Shown here one piece after another: positions 59,152-64,000 of a stretch of 64,000 nt of DNA; the first letter of the stretch is position 1; every line of letters starts with the position of its first letter. Made by a program: the position numbers and the translations under genes. This DNA is from Rheum nobile (Eukaryota > Streptophyta > Magnoliopsida > Caryophyllales > Polygonaceae). A model generated the notes under the pieces. It was not told where the DNA came from and did not search any database. It saw only the letters and a program-made list of their open reading frames with translations. The stretch lies in assembly GCA_027886185.1 (NCBI GenBank), contig WOAB01000124.1, positions 3,100,001 to 3,164,000 on the forward strand, written 5' to 3'.

Positions 59152-61072
59152 TCAGTCCTCCTCCAGATTGATGGATTCCTTGAACTTGGCATATAGGACT
59201 TTCTTCAACTCTGCCATTTCTGCTAACATAGATCTCTTTTCTTCTTCTAGTTTCTCCAAGCTTTCAGCTGACTCATCTTTCATTTGATCCAGTCGGGTCT
59301 CTACTTCATCCCTTGGAATATGGGCAAACACCTCTCCAATCTGAAAGCGCACCACATCCTCGTCTGTTAAGATTAGCTCATTGCTTGCATCCTCTATGTT
59401 GTCACATCTTTCCTGAACAATAGCATTTCAAGTTCAAAAAAAACAATGTACAAGATGTGGATAGGCCAGCCAGATAGCAGTCCAACTATGGTATTTAGAC
59501 ACGGGGGTACAAGAGAAGTCAATTATTTACACATCAAAGAAGCAATAAGATCATGGGAATCAGCTGTCAGCGTTCGACGAGGGAAGAGGAAGTGGAGATG
59601 AATTGCGTTTATCATGGTTCAATTACATCATGACACTGGAATATTGGATTACTATTTATAGGATAAAAAGGTGATTGGTGTGATGACTGATGAGAGATAT
59701 GCAAAACTTTATTATTACTCAAGAATGAACAATCAGCCATGAAGAAAAAAAGCTATGCACATTATTAGTTAAGTTAAATGCAAAGACTACAATTATAAGA
59801 TAGGCAACAAACTGTTGTGATCCAGAAGAATTTGCACAAATGCATCCAATCTAAGTAACTAACTATACCCTTCCAACAGGGAAGAGATTATTGACAAATG
59901 GAAATATGCAGATATGGTAAGAGCTTTTCTCTGTAATAAGAGGGAGAAAAAACAAACTCAAAGATCAAATCTAAGTGACTAATCATGACATATAAATGAC
60001 TGTTGGTGTGATCAGAGAACATAGCTCTAGTCCCTGAACTTTGCTAAATGTTATAACCCGGCCTTAAAAAGGAAAAAAAATAATTTTAAGGTCAAAGTGA
60101 TATCTAGAAATATCAAATGACGGATATCAAGCTATGCCACCAATTGACTACTCAATGAGTTTTTCCCTTAAAATATATATCAGATAATGAGCAGCAAAAT
60201 GCTGGAAAAACACAACATGGGCATGAGCTAACAGTCAAGCAGGAGCTATAGGTACGCAATCACGACATTTCCTGCCAATCTTATCAATTTAGCTGTAAAT
60301 ATACTAGATGCAAGGCAACCTCTCCTACCTTGCATAAACATGTTAAGCTATTGACTCTTTCTTTTATCATACATCATTCATCACACCAGCCAGACTCAGC
60401 TAGTAGTGCCTTGTCTGCCAAATGCTTAGAGTTGAGCTCCAGAGTTAAATGATTCATCCCAATCAAAATGTCTTCTTGTAAGCACATAAACATTCTACAT
60501 TACACAAAGTATACTATGGACAATCAAGATCTAGAGTCCCAATTAGTCTCAATGAATAACAGAAAAACCATGCATTCTAGGTTTATAGCATCGACAACGA
60601 GATTGCTAAATTCTCCGAATCCACTGCTTTCTCTTTCAAAATTACCACATCGCAAACACTTGAATTCGACAAAATTCCACCATAGAGATTCAGAAACAGC
60701 ATTAATCAACTGAAATCGTGAAGATTTCGGACAGAAACAAAAGGATCTTGACATCAGATTTACAATTATAATAAAATTAGAAGATGTCAAACGCGAAACG
60801 AGAAAAAATAAAAAGAGGGAGAAACCTTGGCAACTTTAATCTCGTCTTCCAACTCGTGGAACCTGTTGTTCAATCGATTGAACTTGTTAATGTTCTGTTG
60901 ATCCTCCCAAGTCACCTGGGTCTCTGCTCCAGTACCCTTCGTATCATTATGGAAACAGATTCAGCAAATTAACAGTAGATTAGAAGTTGCGAATGAAGAA
61001 ATTAAACGAATTTGAAGAAAATTAGGGTTTTGGATGAAGAGGCGTTTGCCAGTTCCGGTTTACCTGTTGCAT
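59152..61072 (-). CDS. PFD4: Prefoldin subunit 4
   Basis: Three minus-strand exons: a 9-bp first exon (61064-61072, MQQ), 60826-60936 and 59152-59412, with GT..AG introns of 127 and 1413 bp; the joins keep frame and give 126 residues, normal for the family. The product reads GTGAETQVTWEDQQNINKFN, NRLNNRFHELEDEIKVAK, then ERCDNIEDASNELILTDED, VVRFQIGEVFAHIPRDEVET and a second helix ending YAKFKESINLEED: two long coiled-coil helices around a small beta hairpin, as in beta-type prefoldins. Prefoldin is a six-subunit cytosolic chaperone that hands unfolded actin and tubulin to the CCT chaperonin. The start was chosen because it alone gives the conserved MQQG-type N-terminus through the tiny exon. 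Confidence 0.95.
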
Positions 61073-61879
61073 CTTTGGAACAAATCAGGATGAGCGAAAG
61101 GGGAGAAACCTCCTGATGATGAGACCTAAAGAACCCACTTAACTAAATACATAACCCTATCTTTTAGTTGCAGTTCCGCGTTTACGTTACGCTGTGTGCT
61201 TGTGCTATATTGTGTACATATATGGATTTCTTGCTTGTAAAATTTCAATCAATAGTTGACAATGAAATTTATGAATGTGATTTTATTCATCACTTTGTTC
61301 ACTCAAAATAAAAGATTAACTTTAACTTTCTCGAGAAGTAGATCTTTTTTTATATTAGTTTCTCTATTAGTTTTTTTTTTGCCGTGTCATATGATCATGC
61401 ACTAATATGAATCACACATTTTAATCATATTACCACGTCTAGTTGATCTAGTGGGTATTGACGCTAGGTCTCTTAAGTATTCTATTCAGAGGTTTCGAGT
61501 TCGAGTATTTCTGGCAGCGTGTATGAAATTATTAGTGTTGGGAGAGTCCGTCCCATCGAAAGATGGTCAATCAGAACCCGATTCGGACGTAAAGTAACAA
61601 TAGTCATTTAAACCGGGCAAAAAATCTAAAAAAATAATAATCATATTTTACCCCTCATTTGGTTAAATGTAAAAAGCTATATTTTTGAAAACTTAGTTAC
61701 TTCCCATAAATTATAAATTACTTAAATGTGAGAAATCATATTTAGTTCAAATTATTGATTTTTGTTTTAATGAAGGGATTAAAAATTTCATTATTGAAAA
61801 ACATATGAAGTATATATTACATACCTCTTCAAGATAAGTGTAATTTTCATGATCGAAGGAATTGCAACTTGGTAAAAAG
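61073..61879. other. Intergenic, promoter side of the prefoldin gene; possible SINE
   Basis: At 61441-61500 the sequence GTTGATCTAGTGGGTATTG and GAGGTTTCGAGTTCGAGTAT have the look and spacing of tRNA-type A and B boxes, and a SINE-like body could extend to about 61620. No poly(A) tail or target duplication is clear. The first about 130 bp should hold the prefoldin promoter and 5' untranslated region. Confidence 0.4.
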
Positions 61880-62342
61880 TAGGGATGTGCATCCGGTCCA
61901 AACCGGACCATAATTTTTTCAAACCTTGGACCGGAGACCGGACCAGACCGATATGATTCGGTCCGGTCCGGTTCCAGTCCGGTCCGGTCTTGGACCGGTA
62001 AATATATTTTTATATTTTTTAGTTTTATATAAATAAAAAATTAATTATTTTTTCTATTTTTATAACTATTGTGTATAATATTAGATAATATATTTTATTA
62101 TTTGTTTATATTTATAGTAAAAATTAATTTTTAATAATATTATGAGATATTAATATATAAAATTAAATTAAAAACAATAAAAAACCGGTCCATCCGGTCC
62201 GGATCAGAAACCGGCCGGGTTTGGACCGGACCGGAATTTTACAAATATGTGGACCGGGACCGGACCATAATTCCTCCGGTCCGGGCATTTTCGGTCCGGT
62301 CCGATCCAATTTTCCGGTCCGGTCCGAATTTGCACACCCCTA
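61880..62342. mobile_element. hAT MITE, CCGGTCCGGTCC-rich, second copy
   Basis: 463 bp with inverted ends TAGGGATGTGCA..TGCACACCCCTA (one mismatch) and flanks GTAAAAAG (61872-61879) and ATAAAAAG (62343-62350), an 8-bp duplication with one mismatch. Subterminal arrays of CCGGTCC and an A/T-rich centre are as in the copy at 35160-35508, but the two copies differ in length and detail, so they are separate subfamilies. Confidence 0.9.
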
Positions 62343-62350
62343 ATAAAAAG

Positions 62351-64000
62351 TTCTAAAAAAAAAATCCAAACCAAATATAAGAACTACAATCACTTCCTAA
62401 AAAAGTAATAATTTATAGGAAGTGCAAAATGAACCAAACTAAGGGTTATTTGTTATGGAATATATTTTAAGTTTAAATTGGGGACAAACATATATTTTGT
62501 TATAATATACAAATAATAAATCTCATTAATAAATGTTTTTTTTTGTTTCCTAAGTGACTGTGTATATATATATTCATTTTAAGATCTAAAATCTATTTTG
62601 TTAACGATTTTTTGTAGTTGAAAGTTTGGTTTTATTTTTTACATGTAATTATAATCGTGATAAAATAAAGTAATAAATTAGAAACACATGTATATGTATA
62701 ATACTCTCCCTTCAAATGTATTACTATTGTCCAAAAAGACAACTATTATTAAATAAAAGGAGTATAATTGTCATGATTAATTATATTTTCTCTTTGGGAC
62801 TCTAGAGAGAAGGGCCCTTCTCTCTAAAAAAACCCCAAAAACCAAATGAAATAATCTCCCAAAAATCAAAGAATTGAATATCCCATTCAACAACAATAAC
62901 CGATAATATGAACAAACAACCCCAAAAATCAAATGAGTAATCCCCACCCAACAAAATGGATAAACCCCCTTAACCACAACCAACAACATGAACAAACAAG
63001 TAGTAACCTTTCTAGTCTCTTTCCCCCGAATTCAAAACAGAAGTGCATATCCAACCAAAGGGATTTACCCTTAAACAACAACAAGAACAATTACAACAAC
63101 AAGAACAATCAACATATTTGACAAAAAAGAAAAGAAAAAAAGAGAGAACAATCAACAAAATCTAAGGGCATGTTTTATGGGGGATTTTAGAGAGGGTCTT
63201 TTAGGAAAATTATTTGCTAAAAGACCCATGATATATTGGGGGCTTTTAGGAGGGATTTTTATGTACAAAATGGTTTATTTGAACTTAATTATAATATTAT
63301 CTACCCTTTATTTACTGTACGACCACTATAAAAATTAGTATCAATGATTTTAGTTAGTACATATTTATAATTTAAAGTAGACGAATTAATAATAACATGG
63401 TTTATTTGGACTTAATTATATTAAAATTTGTAAAAAAATACATAAAATTTCTAAAATTTATTTACAATGTAATTTTAATATAAAGAAATTAAATTGATAT
63501 TTATTTTATTTTAAAACGCCAATACTAAAATAAAATGATTTATTTTCACTTAATGAAAACCTATAATACAAAAAATATATTAAAATCTATCAAATATATA
63601 CAAAATAGATGTCTATGGATAGAGAAAAATATAATTAGAATTATGGTCAAATTTTTATTTTTTGTAAGTAGCCAAAAAATATATCATTTTTTTAAAAAAA
63701 ATAACGGACGACCATGAATAAATCCTGACCGTCCGTTGATTGTCACGCGGCGCGCATCAGGCGCGCACCAATCAACGCTTGCCACATGACAATCCCTTGT
63801 CAGAAGCCAAATGGGGCGCGTTTGGTTCCGAGGTTAAAACGGCGTCGTTTTGAAGCAAAAGAAGGCAAAAAAAACCACCAAACAGCCCCCTATCTTATTG
63901 AATTTGGGACGGTCCCGAAATGTGGACAATTCTTGGGACTGGGCTTGGGTCTTTTAGCCCATTAATCATATTATATTATTTCCCTCTGTAAAAGACACTC
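62351..64000. other. AT-rich intergenic, no gene supported
   Basis: No coding or RNA gene seen. 63160-63260 has repeated GGGGGNTTTTAG and TTTTAGGA segments; 63700-63900 is less A/T-rich and has AAACGGCGTCGTTTTG. They may be the two ends of a decayed DNA element but no clean duplication confirms it. Confidence 0.5.

Noticed and set aside
63160..63900. Possible Harbinger or hAT element with GGGCATGTTT and AAACAGCCCC ends
   Set aside because: Ends match poorly and the only candidate duplication is three bases (CTA), which is weak support.

Overview
The window is nuclear DNA from a land plant, almost certainly a eudicot. The evidence is spliced genes with GT..AG introns, plant-specific families (an ALOG/LSH transcription factor, a TOPP-type phosphatase), eukaryotic-type tRNA genes, and transposable elements typical of angiosperms: Tat-lineage and chromovirus Ty3/gypsy, Ty1/copia, TRIM, a LINE with an RNase H domain, hAT, MULE-like, Tourist and Stowaway. 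Species cannot be read from the sequence.

Bases 1-44,000 are a transposon graveyard with no host gene that I can support. A decayed Ty1/copia element lies on the minus strand at 1-6298 and contains a solo LTR at 148-2505. A 5'-truncated chromovirus occupies 7440-11421. Two terminal-inverted-repeat elements follow (13189-13994 and 14499-15371). The largest structure is one LINE on the minus strand (about 15427-40165) split by five insertions: a Tat-lineage gypsy element (16196-28919), a solo LTR holding a second solo LTR of its own family (29325-34944), a hAT MITE (35160-35508), a TRIM that holds a hAT-like element in one LTR (37050-38481), and a second TRIM (39318-39868). The Tat element carries its own insertions: an LTR-like element (17853-20212) with a solo LTR inside (18300-19687), and a further solo LTR (23831-26331) that breaks an antisense spliced gene. 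Nesting reaches four levels. Most boundaries are fixed by target-site duplications read directly from the sequence.

Bases 44,000-64,000 are gene-bearing. An intronless LSH/ALOG gene lies at 44092-44613 (minus). Then come a broken Helitron-type helicase (46104-47085), an AT-rich tract with six copies of a 22-bp tail motif (48012-52187), a Stowaway MITE inside one of those tails, tRNA-Arg(CCG) (52689-52761), and a truncated LINE. A complete type-1 protein phosphatase gene (three exons, 55513-58146, minus) is followed by a divergent tRNA-Phe(GAA) (58342-58414), a Tourist MITE (58543-58793), a complete prefoldin subunit 4 gene (three exons, 59152-61072, minus) and a second hAT MITE (61880-62342).

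The host genes are unrelated housekeeping or developmental genes and do not form a pathway. The most informative content is the insertion history, the recurring solo-LTR family, the antisense gene of the Tat element, and the 22-bp tail family.
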